A stretch of DNA of 64,000 bases from Tetrapisispora phaffii CBS 4417 (GCF_000236905.1 NC_016526.1:186001-250000), one strand, 5' to 3'. Shown: positions 9,506 through 20,481, numbered from the stretch's first letter. The notes: generated from the sequence alone by a model not told the origin. Program-made: numbers and translations.

Positions 9506-12500
9506 ATGGATTCTGGACCTTCAGTCACTGAAACAAAAGTTTTAGAGGTGAAGAAGTACCTTATCGATAATAACATAGTCAAAGGTAAAATTAATGATTT
9601 GGATGTGGTTAAGGATGTATTAAAGAAATATCGCGGTTTCTTTGATGTGTTAATCGAACCTATTTTGAATAAAACGGAGGGTTTGAATGATCACACAAGA
9701 ATTTTGGTTATAGATTCATTCTCGATTTGGATTCAGAGATCTACACAATATATTTGTAGCAAAAACCTTGACACAGATGATTACATGAAAAGTATGGTGG
9801 AAGATATGATCACAATTAATGTCTGCAATGACATTTTCATGTTCATTATTGACTTTTGGGCCGATGGTGGGACCATGCAGGTAAATGCATTAAGAGATAT
9901 GTTTAATAAGCTATTGAAATTGATTAAGATGATATACAGTGAACAATCTATATCATCTTTATTGGATGCATGGTTAAATAAAATCATTGAGATACCGTCA
10001 ACATTGAAGGTTCAATATTATTTCCTAGATACTCTTTCAGTTGAACGTATCGATATGTACAAAGTATTAGAAAATAAAAAAAGTTTTATACACAATTCCA
10101 TTTCGTTAATGTGGTCTGATTCCTTTGCCAATCCTATTGGTAAAGCTATTTCTAGTTTATTAATAAATGTTTTCAGGAATCACTATGAGAACAATATTAA
10201 AAATTTGGAGTCTTGGTTAAAACTATGGCAAAGTCCTGTGTCGACATTTTTAATGGATAAAAGATTCACCAAAGCAATAGAATTATACATACTAATACCA
10301 TTGTTTAAAAATATGCCAATTGAACTATTCCCAATGTTTATTAAATCGATTTCAGGAGATGAATATTTACATCGATTACTTCCATTATTAAAGATTGGTA
10401 AAGAACTTGGTATTGAAGAAGAACCTTTTGAGAACGATAAATTGATCTCACTCAATAAAATTAAGAGCCTTTTACAACAAAATGAATACAAATTAGATAC
10501 ATTCAAGATATTGACTATTTCAACTAGAAAATCAAGGGAAGTCCCTCCATATGTGTTGAACATAATTCAAGATATCTTATATATATTTTTCAATGATACT
10601 AATGTTGAAACAAGGAACTATTTCTGCAGTTCGTTCAAGAATTTTATCATAAGGTTAAGAGATTCTTCATATTCTTTAAATAGAGACGCTTTAAAGTTGA
10701 GAAAGGCAAATAAGTTTCCACAAGAACAAGAAGAAAAATTTATGGCAATTAAGAGGATAGAAGAGTTCTTTAACTGGTTAGTAAATTATCTTTTTACACA
10801 ATTGGCGCCAGGAGCTCAGTATCATAGATCGGATCTAGCATTTAACATTGTTTCGTTTTTAATCACTTCAGGTTTGGACGATACGATACCATCGTCATAC
10901 TTCGATAATAGAGACAGAAGAGAATACCCATTCACAATTCATATTTTTGAAAATGGAATTTTAGTTAGGTTACTAATAGATAATATCGTTAATAACTTTT
11001 CTGAACTTCGTGATAATTCAATCAAACTATTAACCATTGCTTTTCACTCTACAAATTCTTTAAAGATACAGTCTGAGATTAAATTTGATTTAATGATTGA
11101 AAAGGCGAATGATATGTTTAATCGGTACCAGACATGTGATTTAGGTGCTCAATTACATGTATTTTTATTTTTGAATTCAAGCGAGAAAGACAAATACCTT
11201 AATGATATGTTGACTAAATTGATAAGTGTAATTCCAACTTCCGATGAGGATTATATATCCAGAATTAATACCCCTGTCAGTGGATACTGTACTTCATTGG
11301 GTTTAATCTTACAGCAGACGGATAATTTTAAAGACATGCAGACAATTCCAATTGAATCTATATTACGAGCGGTACTCAAAGTCTGGGATATCACAAAGGA
11401 AGTATTAAGTCATGATTCCTCAGATGGTATTTTGCCACCTGTTTTTGTCAAATCTAATGTTCCAGACCAAATTATAATAAGTTATGCATTCAAATTTGTA
11501 AAAGAATGTTCTTTAATATTAGAAAGCATTTTAACTTACCATGCATTAGATCACGATCAAATGTTCTCAATCGGTGAACTTCTTATTAATCAGTTGTTAA
11601 ACATACGTCATAGTGGAGCTTTTCAAGCTAGTTTACCAGCATTTGTTTCATATTGTAATAGATGTGCTAAAGAAGAACCAGAGTTACTAAATAACTGGTT
11701 AGTTATGGTAATTGAATCCATTAAGAATAAAACACAGCATATTACTAGAAGATCAGGAGGTATGCCATTTTTAATCGCTACAATTTTATCGACTGAAAAA
11801 GGGACGGAAAGACCTAAATTGGCATATGCCATTGAAACATTACATGATATTTCAATTCAACCTATCGGAGAGCATCAGGATAAACTTGATTTACCACAGA
11901 TTAATGCCTTTAATTGCATAAGAAGTATTTTTATCGAATCAAAACTATCTGAGCCATGCACTCCATATATAGCTAAAGCTTTAAAACTGGCTATATCTTT
12001 TTTTACTTCAGAACACTGGGCGCTACGAAATTGTTGTATTATGTTGTTCACCACCCTACAAAATAGGCTATTTGGCAAGCCTGGTAAAAATATGAGTGCT
12101 CGATTGTTTTTTACAAGATATCGTGGAGTAAGGGAGTTATTACTCAAAGTTCTTGATTCTGTATACTCAGAAAAAAATGATACTCATTTAGAATCCATTT
12201 TTCTAGTTTTAAGTCTGTTATCGAGATTAAAACCAACCCCAGATTACTATGGTTTGAAAGCATTTGAGAATTCAGTAATGTTATGCTTACGCAATCCTAA
12301 TTGGAAAATAAGAGACATGGCTAGTAGAATAATAGCGTCCCTTGTTGAAAATAATTTTACTACATGTTTTTCACTCGTGAGTAATATTGGAATAAAAAAC
12401 CAAAACCAATTGCATGGTAATCTTTTAGCTCTTAGGAATATCGTTAACTACAATTTGAATAATTCCATTGATAGTGAAAGTTGTTCCGAATTGTTAAGAT

Positions 12501-13759
12501 TGCTTCTAATTAAAGTCGATGAATTTCTAATTAAAAATAACTCTTTTGTCACTTCAAAAGTGTACTTAGAGGTGGTTAAACTTTTAGCTATTGGACGCTC
12601 TGACTACTGCAAACTTGAATACCAAAACTTTATTAACGTGCTTGGTAATTTTTATGTTAACAATCTAGTTTCATCGAGTGTAGATGGTTCAAAGCAACTT
12701 TGTTTAGCTATTGCAACAGACCTATTATTAACAATGGAGTCACCAGATAATATTAAAGATATTACACTTTTAACAATACTATCTCCATATTATGAAGCTC
12801 AGATTGTTTGCCTCGACTATATTAGAATGAAGCCTGATATATTTATGAACAATAAAGAAATTATTAATTGTTTGATTGAACTTTACAACGTGGATACCTT
12901 ATTCGAAGATTGTAAGTATAGAATAGTTGATGTCTTGAACATATTAAATTCATCATTGGATTATGTTATATTATTCGATATTATTGATTCTCAGTGTAGT
13001 GAAAACCTAAAATTGTCCTCATTAAAATGTTTAGGAGAGAATATCACAGCTGATAATATTCAAGGTCCTTGGGAAAAAATCCTACTTTATGTCGGTGATG
13101 ATATGCCTGAAACCTATAGAGAAGCTGCATTGAAATGTATTATTAATTATTTCAATAATTCAAATGATCCTAAAGCATTGTGGCAAATTTATAGGATGTT
13201 AAATGATGATGATGATGATATAAGAGAAATGTCTTCACATTATTTGGCTGAAACTTTTTTACAATTAGAAGAATGGAGATATGATACAAGTCCAACTGCT
13301 GTTTGTAAACTATTTAAGAAATCCTTTATCGAGCAGTATGATAATAACTTAATTCAAGAAATTTTAGTGAAAGAGCTTAAAGAATTCATTACAACGTTCA
13401 GTTGTATTTTTGTTAAATCAGTTAAAGAGGTTCAACTTTTTGATAAGGAAAAAGATAATCAGTATAGAAATGACATTTCTTACTACATGGATGTGTTGGA
13501 CATGGTTTCTATGACACAACATAATAATATTATTGTTAATGAAATAGTTTCATCAATTAAACAAGTTTTATTAAAATTAAAAAATGAAGTAAAAACAGAT
13601 TCATTTTTGGGTTGGTCATCTGATCCAGATGTATTCTCTAAATTAGTTGTTCTTCACAGATTGGTTAAACTTTTTTCTCCTGAGGAATCAGATAAATTTG
13701 ATGACTTGATGATAAGCAATAAAATTCATCCACTTATTGTACATGGAGAATTCCACTAA
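9506..13759 (+). CDS. TRM732: Trm732, partner of Trm7 tRNA methyltransferase (THADA family)
   Basis: 1417 residues, essentially the length of S. cerevisiae Trm732 (1420). It is a large HEAT-like helical protein with the DUF2428/THADA signature RRSGGMPFLI (Ser-750 to Phe-755 region), the most diagnostic block of the family. Trm732 associates with the 2'-O-methyltransferase Trm7 to modify C32 in the anticodon loop of several tRNAs. The start is taken at the ATG at 9506; an in-frame GTG six bases upstream is not a plausible start. An acidic run encoded by GAT repeats sits near 13206-13220. It is the last gene before the Ty/tRNA landing zone. In S. cerevisiae (YMR259C) it sits in the same stretch as SAP30 and GFD1. 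Confidence 0.94.
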   Translation: MDSGPSVTETKVLEVKKYLIDNNIVKGKINDLDVVKDVLKKYRGFFDVLIEPILNKTEGLNDHTRILVIDSFSIWIQRSTQYICSKNLDTDDYMKSMVEDMITINVCNDIFMFIIDFWADGGTMQVNALRDMFNKLLKLIKMIYSEQSISSLLDAWLNKIIEIPSTLKVQYYFLDTLSVERIDMYKVLENKKSFIHNSISLMWSDSFANPIGKAISSLLINVFRNHYENNIKNLESWLKLWQSPVSTFLMDKRFTKAIELYILIPLFKNMPIELFPMFIKSISGDEYLHRLLPLLKIGKELGIEEEPFENDKLISLNKIKSLLQQNEYKLDTFKILTISTRKSREVPPYVLNIIQDILYIFFNDTNVETRNYFCSSFKNFIIRLRDSSYSLNRDALKLRKANKFPQEQEEKFMAIKRIEEFFNWLVNYLFTQLAPGAQYHRSDLAFNIVSFLITSGLDDTIPSSYFDNRDRREYPFTIHIFENGILVRLLIDNIVNNFSELRDNSIKLLTIAFHSTNSLKIQSEIKFDLMIEKANDMFNRYQTCDLGAQLHVFLFLNSSEKDKYLNDMLTKLISVIPTSDEDYISRINTPVSGYCTSLGLILQQTDNFKDMQTIPIESILRAVLKVWDITKEVLSHDSSDGILPPVFVKSNVPDQIIISYAFKFVKECSLILESILTYHALDHDQMFSIGELLINQLLNIRHSGAFQASLPAFVSYCNRCAKEEPELLNNWLVMVIESIKNKTQHITRRSGGMPFLIATILSTEKGTERPKLAYAIETLHDISIQPIGEHQDKLDLPQINAFNCIRSIFIESKLSEPCTPYIAKALKLAISFFTSEHWALRNCCIMLFTTLQNRLFGKPGKNMSARLFFTRYRGVRELLLKVLDSVYSEKNDTHLESIFLVLSLLSRLKPTPDYYGLKAFENSVMLCLRNPNWKIRDMASRIIASLVENNFTTCFSLVSNIGIKNQNQLHGNLLALRNIVNYNLNNSIDSESCSELLRLLLIKVDEFLIKNNSFVTSKVYLEVVKLLAIGRSDYCKLEYQNFINVLGNFYVNNLVSSSVDGSKQLCLAIATDLLLTMESPDNIKDITLLTILSPYYEAQIVCLDYIRMKPDIFMNNKEIINCLIELYNVDTLFEDCKYRIVDVLNILNSSLDYVILFDIIDSQCSENLKLSSLKCLGENITADNIQGPWEKILLYVGDDMPETYREAALKCIINYFNNSNDPKALWQIYRMLNDDDDDIREMSSHYLAETFLQLEEWRYDTSPTAVCKLFKKSFIEQYDNNLIQEILVKELKEFITTFSCIFVKSVKEVQLFDKEKDNQYRNDISYYMDVLDMVSMTQHNNIIVNEIVSSIKQVLLKLKNEVKTDSFLGWSSDPDVFSKLVVLHRLVKLFSPEESDKFDDLMISNKIHPLIVHGEFH

Positions 13760-13822
13760 CTTCCTTTTGATTGCAGTATTGACGTACTTTGAACGATGTA
13801 TATAATAGTGTACTTATAATTA
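13760..13822. other. TRM732 3' flank
   Basis: Short AT-rich flank between the TRM732 stop and the first LTR relic. Nothing distinct is seen apart from TATA-rich sequence. Confidence 0.4.
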
Positions 13823-14190
13823 TCAGAATTTCTTGCAGTGCATGTGACAGAACTACGTGTTTATGGCACTTTGAGTTTGGAAACAATTGATCACTTACTA
13901 ATGGAAAGAAGGTCTAGAACAATCTTCCAAGTGGTAGGTGAAAATTTTTCACTTCAATATACATGGCTACGTGATATACACAGATGTGCAATACGGTACT
14001 ATCTTAAGAGAATGACTGAATATATGTAGGTGCTCATTCAACTATCAGACAAGCTCGTATACAAAGAGGACATCTAAATTCTACATAGATTTGTATTAAA
14101 TATATTAATAAAGGAATCAATCAGAATAAATATTATAATCCTTACCTACATATTATGAACACTAACGAACAACTTAACCACCATGCTCAA
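13823..14190 (+). repeat. Degenerate solo LTR of the Ty4-like family, plus orientation
   Basis: From about 13823 the plus strand reads like the LTR of the nearby element in reverse: ATCAGAATTTCTTGCAGTG, then GTGACAGAACTACGTGTTTATGG, then a long well-preserved core (about 13890-14010) that also occurs at 14760-14900 and 20040-20170 on the other strand. Similarity fades after about 14190. A 63-codon open frame inside it is only the translated repeat. It is an old, diverged copy in the orientation opposite to the full element. The right boundary is approximate. Confidence 0.8.
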
Positions 14191-14342
14191 TAAATGAATT
14201 CATTACTTTAATATATTAATAGTTGTTAGATTATATACTCTATAATTAGATTAATCTCTGTAGTCTCTTGGACCTGGATCAATGAATTATTAGCTATTGA
14301 TTACCGGGGTTTATATATACATCATATTTCAATCTACCGTAC
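14191..14342. other. Unassigned AT-rich sequence between LTR relics
   Basis: About 150 bases between the plus-strand LTR relic and the next relic. It may be the decayed end of the first LTR. No gene is visible. Confidence 0.35.
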
Positions 14343-14534
14343 TGTCCAACGAGACGACGTCGTCGAGTTGAACACGTACGGAAGACTGATGGTTTTACAG
14401 TACTATTTATGCATTAGAAATTCTGCTATTACATTCTCGTGAGGACTCATTGTTTTAGTTTTACAACAATAGTCTCGTAAAGAGGTAATATCTGGTATCG
14501 TATAGTCACTTATACGACCAGTATTATTTCCAAC
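14343..14534 (-). repeat. Probable LTR relic of a second Ty family, split by the Ty4-like element
   Basis: Read on the minus strand, the sequence abutting the Ty4-like element is GTTGGAAATAATACTGG. If the element and one copy of its 5-bp target duplication are removed, this joins 20215-20220 to give TGTTGGAAATAA, the usual TGTTGGAA-type beginning of a Ty LTR. The other end is tentatively TTGGACA at 14343-14349 (TG...CA on the minus strand). No target duplication of this relic itself was found. The family is not identified and the left boundary is a guess. Confidence 0.45.
14530..14534. repeat. 5-bp target site duplication CCAAC, left copy
   Basis: CCAAC directly precedes the left LTR end (TGTGGAGAAAC at 14535) and recurs at 20215-20219 directly after the right LTR end. 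Five bases is the normal duplication size for Ty1/copia integrases, so this pair fixes the ends of the element. Confidence 0.85.
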
Positions 14535-14940
14535 TGTGGAGAAACAAGCTTATGTTGGGTAGTTCCAACATCTAAGTTAGTGTCATTAGCCACTTCAGTT
14601 GCTCTAGTATAGTCCTATCTTCTTTATTAGTTAATAATTCGATTGTACTTTATTAGTGTAATTAAACTATTCTATATAGAGTTAGATGCCTCCTTATATA
14701 TGAGTTAATCTGACAGTTGAATGAACATGTGTACGTGTTCATTCATCCTCCTAGGCTCTTTAGTGCTGTATTGTACATCTGTGTTTATCATGTAGCCATT
14801 TACATTGTAGTGAGAAATTTTCACCTACCACTTGGAAGATTGTTCTAGACCTTCTTTCCATTAGTAAGTGATCTATTAGTTCTGGACTCAAAGTGTCATA
14901 AACACTTAGTTCTGTCACATACACTACAATAATTCTGACA
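14535..14940 (-). repeat. 3' LTR of the Ty4-like element
   Basis: 406 bases. On the element strand it runs from TGTCAGAATTATTG (14940 downward) to TTTCTCCACA (ending at 14535), so it has TG...CA ends. It matches 19812-20214 apart from scattered substitutions and small indels around 14610-14640. It carries a TATATAAGG promoter-type box near 14700. A purine-rich GGGGGTG at 14941-14947 (minus strand) immediately precedes it and is the likely polypurine tract. Confidence 0.9.
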
Positions 14941-15049
14941 CACCCCCGTAAAGACATATTTCAATAATCTTTTTAACTGATTGTCGATATAGAACTTGAT
15001 GGACTATGAAATTCTCCTGGGTCAGTTATCGTAAGAATATCTTTGGGAG

Positions 15050-18000
15050 TCAGTTTGTTTGCATCGAAGATCTTAGTTTCTTAAAGTCTTCACAACTAAC
15101 CGGTTTGGTTAAAACATCAGCAATGTTATCAGTGCCAGCAATTTTATATATTAGTAAGTCATCTGCTCGTATCCGTTCTTCGAGTTTAGCTAGTTTCAAA
15201 TCCAGGAATCTATCTCTTCTGTTGGAGTTATAATTGTTCTTTAGATATTGAATACTAGGTTTGCTGTCTGTAATGGAAATGACAGTTGGATCCTTTTGTA
15301 GGTTCATTTCTTCTAAAATCTTTTTTTAGTATAATATGCCTCTTTAGATCCTTCATAGATAGCGTCCAGTTCAGCTTCTAGTAGATGAGTTTCTGACTAG
15401 CTGAGGAGGCTCTTGAAATGACTTTGTAGAGGTTCTCTCCATACCATAACATTATGCCCATTCTGGACTTCATGTCATGTTCCGTACCCAGTGAGGCATC
15501 AGATAGCAGAGTTATGGCCGGGTTACCAGTGGTTTCTCTTGTGAACACAATTTTTTCTGACTTAGTTTGGAAAATATAGTTCATAAGTTTATCAGCCATG
15601 TAAAAAACGTTGTCTGCTGGAAAGTTCACACTCCTGGCCAGTTTATTGGCAGCGAACTCTATATCATATCTACATCTAGATCTAATATAGTTAATCACGC
15701 CATTTATCTTCTGCAGTTCATTGATCTTTTTAGATCTTGTTTTAGTGTCCATAGAATCAATGTTTTTGATGTTGTGTTCATAGGATGAAACATGTGGAAT
15801 AGAAGTAGTTTTAATATGACTAATTTTATCAAGCCAATCATTTTCAATACTTTCAATGTAAGATTGCAATGATAGGCTGATTTTACCTTCATCAATATTA
15901 TAATCAAGGTCCATTCCTAGTACATCTGTACGTAGAATGCCTTGATTCATTTTTCCAATAATTTTAAGCTCAAATCTGTTTCTTAAGGTGGAAACAAACT
16001 CGTCTAGAAGTTCCTGACTTTTAGCAGCTATGACACAGTCATCTACATATACAGCTATCATGATGCTATAATCGTGATTTCTGAATATACCTGGCGTATG
16101 TCTGGAGTCATCCAGATCAATACTGTTCAGGAATTTTTTTAGATGCTCATTCCATTCCTTAGGACTTTGTTTTAAACCGTAAAGTGCCTTTTTTAACGGT
16201 GTCACAAATCTCCTATCGTGTGGAAGTGGAACATATATCTCCTCCCGTAAATCAGCATACAAAAATGCATGATTTATATCTAAAGTCTGTATCCACATCT
16301 TACGGTTATTGGCCATCATCAGGAACAATTTCAAAGTATCAATTTGAAGAAGATCTGTATGATAGTTACTGTAGGTGGCTTCCGTTTGTTTGTCCCCTCG
16401 GCAAACAATACGAGCTTTATGAGTCCCATCACGCTTCACCGTAAATATAGTCTGAAGAGGTATAATTCGGTTAGCTGGGACTTGATTTCTAGGAATGGAG
16501 ATTGATGTGTCAAAAACTTGCATCTTCAAAAGATTTTGTAGTTCTTTCTCAAATGCTTCCGAAAAGAGTTTTCGTTCTCGAACGTCTGTATTATTGGTGA
16601 TAGCAGTCTTAAAATATAAAGTTCTAATTTTATTGACTGCTTGTACAGAACGTAACTTGATTTTTTTCTTCTGTTCCTCCGCTGCTTCAAATTCCTCAAG
16701 ACCCAAGGTGGTAAGTTCACGTTTCCGAGACTTTAATGGACGTCTAGTGATTGAAGCAAATTCTTTGAGAAACAGCTTTGTCCTTCTCTGTTTCATGGCT
16801 TCGGTGCTGGGAAACTTGTCCGAATTCTTATTATCGAAACGGTTGATTAACAGCAGCTCTTGATCAGAGACATTTTTAACGGGCTCACTTTCTGCGACAC
16901 TGTCTGGCAAAATATCAATATGTGAAGTTGCAGTAGCAGTGTCCTTTGGTAAAGTAGACATATGAGCTTCGTGGACAGAATGGTTGTCTGAAGTATTCGA
17001 AGTGTCCTGTTCCAATGTAGGTTCTTTGACCTCCTCATCGGCGGTCGACGAGCGAGTGTGGTCAGAAACCTTTTGGTTGTCATTAATATTTATAGTATCC
17101 AGACCATAGACAGTGTCTTCTTGAATATTGGGCGGAATTTTATACTGAGTGTCATTTTCAATCCCTTCGATAATAGTAATGTCATCAGCATTACTGGGTT
17201 CAGCCTCAATTTCAAGAGCATCTTCTGATGTGACTTCATTTGTGTCATCGTTATCAGGAACGATTTCACTTAAGACCTTATTTGGATCTATGAAATCACC
17301 GTTTACTTCAGAATTAGCCAATATATAACTCATAGTACTAATGACTTTTCGAGTTTGTGGTAGATAGAACAAGTAACCAAAGGAATTTGGATCCTTACAC
17401 AAGGTTATGGCTGGTATACCTTGATTGGTTAACTTGTTGTTTGTTTGATTTTTTACGAACGCATGCGCACCGAACGGTAAGAAGGAATTAAATCGAATTT
17501 GTTCATTCTTTCCTGATAATGTGGTCATTGGACTACAATTTAACTTCTTAGTCATGAACAAATTCCTGATTCTAGCAGCTGCAAGAGCTGCATATTTCCA
17601 GAGTGCCCAAGGAAGATCACTGTTATGCATTAATGTTCTAATATCATTGTTCATAATACCAATGAATCTTTCTGCACGAGTGTTGGAAGCATGGTCGTTT
17701 GTATCGGTAAGCATTAATTTAATACCTTTCTCCGATACATATGTTTTTAGAGAATCATTAGTAAATTCAGATCCTCTATCAACAATAAGCTCTTTTACAA
17801 TTCGATCATATTGCTTTTCGATGTACTGTATATTATTTTTGATTTGCAGAGAAATGGTTTCTTTATTTTTATTCGTATGTGTGGATACTAGTAAAAATCT
17901 TGAAACATTATCTACCATCAATAATAAGTAGTTATCAACTTTTGCAAGGTTCTTTCCTAAAGGACCACGAATATCTAAGCTCCAGGATTGTCCTGGTTGC

Positions 18001-19894
18001 ATTTGTTCGTAGTGTTTATTCATGGAGTCCTTGATATGATCATGCTGTTTCATTTTCGCTTGAACACATTGCTCACAGTAAAAATTGATCAGCTCTGATT
18101 TTTTTAAGTTGATTTTGTTAACATCTGAAAAAGCATTATTTTCAATATTGTGAACTATGACATCTACAGGAAGATGATTTGATCTTTCATGTGCTTCATG
18201 TATAGTCACAGTTTTATTATTAAAGCTTGTCGAAGGTTTAATCCATCTTATGGATGACGCCTTCGTTAATTTTTCCGAAGTCCTATTATCTTTGGAAGAT
18301 AATAGTAAATCATCAGACTTTATCCAGGTAGTATTGGCTACGTTATGTATTTTAATACTAATGCTGTCATTCTTTAGATTTTTGTAATCTTCGGTAATTA
18401 TAAAACCAAGTGTTTTGCGAAGGCCAATGGCTGACAGAACTGTTGCATCTTCATCTGGACAGTAGTAAACAGGAATGTATTGATATTTTCCGTTATTATC
18501 CATTCTAACTCTTAAGGACCCCTGTCCAATGATCTGCAGATTGCTTGAAGATCCGACACCAGAATATTCAGGGATTGTTGTTAATTTTCTATAATTGAAA
18601 ATTAATCCCTTTTTATTGGTGAAGTTAATCCCAGATCCTGAATCAATTACTGTATCCACAGCTGATTTTAATTGATTCTTCTTTATGGATATTTTCGTTT
18701 GTACTGGATTTCTCTGTACCTTTTTTACAATAGGCCTAAGAGTTTCTGGATTTTTAGAGTTAGATTTGGCTTCTTCTCGTTCAGATGAATAAAATTGCTT
18801 TATTTGTTCATGAAATTCAAAAGCATCCTCTGCGTGTTTTTTAATAATTCCTAGATATTGAGTAGGAGTTATTTTTGATAGATCAATAGGTACTGCATTA
18901 ATTCGTTGCAATACTTGATTGTTAATCCTATTGATAATCAAATTGAAGATTTCCATCTTATTGGTGTCAATGAATTCTTCAATTCCAACTAATTTATTCA
19001 ATAAATTTAGTTGTAAAGCCAAATTATTGGATTTCTCAGTGATTGACACTTGTTTCCATAATTTTTGGCGTTTGGCAAAGTTAAGTTTTCTTAAGAAAAT
19101 TCTCTTAACTTCGTTTAAGATTTCAATGAAACTATTCTCCATGAAGATAGAGTCATATATATCTTCACACTTGATATTTTCCTTGAGTTGACCCTTTATG
19201 AATTGATCTTCTACAGGGTCAATTATTGTAGATTCTGGCAATTCATTTAAATTATCTAAATTGTAATAATTTAGGAATTTAACGAATTCCTTGATCCACA
19301 ACGGAAGGTCCTCAATATTGATTAGTTTAAATTCAATATTAAGTGGAAGGTAATTCTTATTGATAACAACTTCTTTACCATTTAATGTCTTGAACATTAA
19401 TGATCCATTGTTCATCAAGTTAGTTTGTTGATTACCTTCTTCCTTGTTACTGCCGTTTGTTACAGTATTATTAATGGACGTTCTTGTATGAGCAGTGGTT
19501 CTGTTATTTAACAGTCCTTCTCTATCAATGATTTTCGTCCTTAATTTATCTATGTTCAGCTCAAGACCTTTTTCTTCCTCTTCCAGCTTAGTGATTTTGC
19601 TTAAATAGTCACCAGCTTCGATTGAGTTAAGAAATTCGTCATGCTTCATCATAGTCTTTTCGTATAAGCCCTCTAGGGTGCTTAAACGATTTTTAAATGT
19701 TCTAATGAAAACATCTGTGTTCTCATTAGGAATCTACAATTATTTGATTGAAGGGTTTCCTTTACAACCTGAGAACTCGAATGGTCGTTATCCATCCGGG
19801 TAAGACCTCCATGTGGAGAAACAAGCTTATGTTGGGTAGTTCCAACAACTAAGTTAGTGTCATTAGCCACTTCAGTTGCTCTAGTATAGTCCAT
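15050..19894 (-). pseudogene. gag-pol of the Ty4-like element, three frameshifts
   Basis: Gag starts at the ATG at 19894, inside the 5' LTR as in Ty1-class elements (MDYTRATEVANDTNLVVGTT). This frame ends at 19682. The next frame is open from about 19735 and runs to a stop at 15378 (1424 codons counted from the ATG at 19652). Another short frame, 15307-15050, carries the last part of RNase H. Within the 1424-residue frame: a Gag part to about residue 320, protease DSG at 337-339, zinc-type HHCC at about 485-529, integrase Asp-560, Asp-625 and Glu-661, and RT YVDD at 1202-1205. The first shift lies between 19690 and 19735. The other two lie in RNase H, near 15380-15400 and at a T7 run at 15321-15327. 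Gag and Pol share one frame with no programmed shift between them, unlike S. cerevisiae Ty4. The copy looks defective unless some shifts are sequence errors. Confidence 0.88.
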
Positions 19895-20214
19895 CTTCTT
19901 ATAGTTATAATCGATTGTATCTTTATTAGTGTAATTAAACTATTCTATATAGAGTTAGATGCCCTCCTTATATATGAGTTAATCTGACAGTTGAATGAAC
20001 ATGCGTACGTGTTCATTCATCCTCCTAGGCTCTTTAGTGCTGTATTGTACATCTGTGTTTATCACGTAGCCATTTACATTGTAGTGAGAAATTTTCACCT
20101 ACCACTTGAAAGATTGTTCTAGACCTTCTTTCCATTAGTAAGTGATCTATTAGTTCTGGACTCAAAGTGTCATAAACTCTTAGTTCTGTCACATACACTA
20201 CAATAATTCTGACA
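19812..20214 (-). repeat. 5' LTR of the Ty4-like element
   Basis: 403 bases, near-identical to 14535-14940, with TG (at 20214) and CA (at 19812) ends on the element strand. It carries TATATAAGG around 19965-19975 and, downstream of it, the Gag start codon at 19892-19894. The LTR end therefore encodes the first 28 or so residues of Gag (ending LVSP). Confidence 0.9.
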
Positions 20215-20219
20215 CCAAC
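20215..20219. repeat. 5-bp target site duplication CCAAC, right copy
   Basis: Matches 14530-14534. It follows immediately after the last LTR bases CTGACA (20209-20214). Confidence 0.85.
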
Positions 20220-20279
20220 ACACCAAGTCAACGTCAACATCATTGAACCTGTTGCTAGTTCCACGCTTGTTTCTCCACA
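20220..20279 (+). repeat. 3' end of a plus-oriented LTR relic
   Basis: Ends with GCTTGTTTCTCCACA (20265-20279), an exact 15-base inverted copy of the Ty4-like LTR terminus at 19812-19826. Translated on the plus strand, its last codons read NIIEPVASSTLVSPQ, comparable to NLVVGTTQHKLVSPH at the Gag start inside the full element's LTR. It is probably the end of an old plus-strand LTR, perhaps the one beginning at 13823, later split by other insertions. Confidence 0.6.
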
Positions 20280-20397
20280 GTAAATGAAATTTACAAACCA
20301 ATCGTACCTATCAACATGGACAATACAGCCAATAACAAATAATGTTTTTCTCTGTTGAATTGAAGATAAAGTTTACTTAACTTTTCAAAATCTAATA

Positions 20398-20471
20398 GAC
20401 TCCATGGCCAAGCTGGTTAAGGCGTGCGACTGTTAATCGCAAGATCCTGAGTTCAATCCTCAGTGGGGTCG
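20398..20471 (+). tRNA. tRNA-Asn (anticodon GUU)
   Basis: 74 bases that fold as a cloverleaf: acceptor GACTCCA (20398-20404) pairs with TGGGGTC (20464-20470, one G-T), discriminator G at 20471. The D arm overlaps the A box TGGCCAAGCTGG (20405-20416). The anticodon loop contains GTT at 20432-20434. The T arm with GTTCAATCC is the B box. There is no intron. A run of nine T at 20473-20481 is the Pol III terminator. The sequence corresponds closely to yeast tRNA-Asn. The upstream flank is occupied by Ty LTR material, as is common for yeast tRNA genes. Confidence 0.97.
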
Positions 20472-20481
20472 GTTTTTTTTT

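Larger units (their letters stand above)
14535..20214 (-). mobile_element. Ty1/copia LTR retrotransposon, Ty4-like, minus strand
   Basis: A 5.68-kb element with two LTRs (14535-14940 and 19812-20214), flanking CCAAC duplications and a Gag-Pol frame read right to left. The enzyme order protease, integrase, reverse transcriptase, RNase H defines the copia class. The integrase C-terminal and RT regions (SFLPFG, LCKDPNSFGY, HDRRFV, KKALYGLKQSPKEWN, YVDDCVIAA) are closest to S. cerevisiae Ty4. The LTRs differ at roughly a dozen positions and the coding frame has three shifts, so this is not a very recent or fully intact copy. It sits about 180 bases upstream of tRNA-Asn, the usual Ty1/Ty4 target position near Pol III genes. 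The sequence after the 5' LTR (TGGAGGTCTTACCC) should be the primer-binding site, but I could not match it to a tRNA 3' end. Confidence 0.95.

Noticed and set aside
13838..14029. 63-codon ORF that recurs at 14760-14957 and 20034-20264
   Set aside because: It is the translated core of the LTR, not a gene; the three copies are LTR sequence.
19801..19826. Primer-binding site as tRNA-iMet or tRNA-Asn complement
   Set aside because: TGGAGGTCTTACCC after the 5' LTR does not match the 3' end of either tRNA, so no primer tRNA was assigned.
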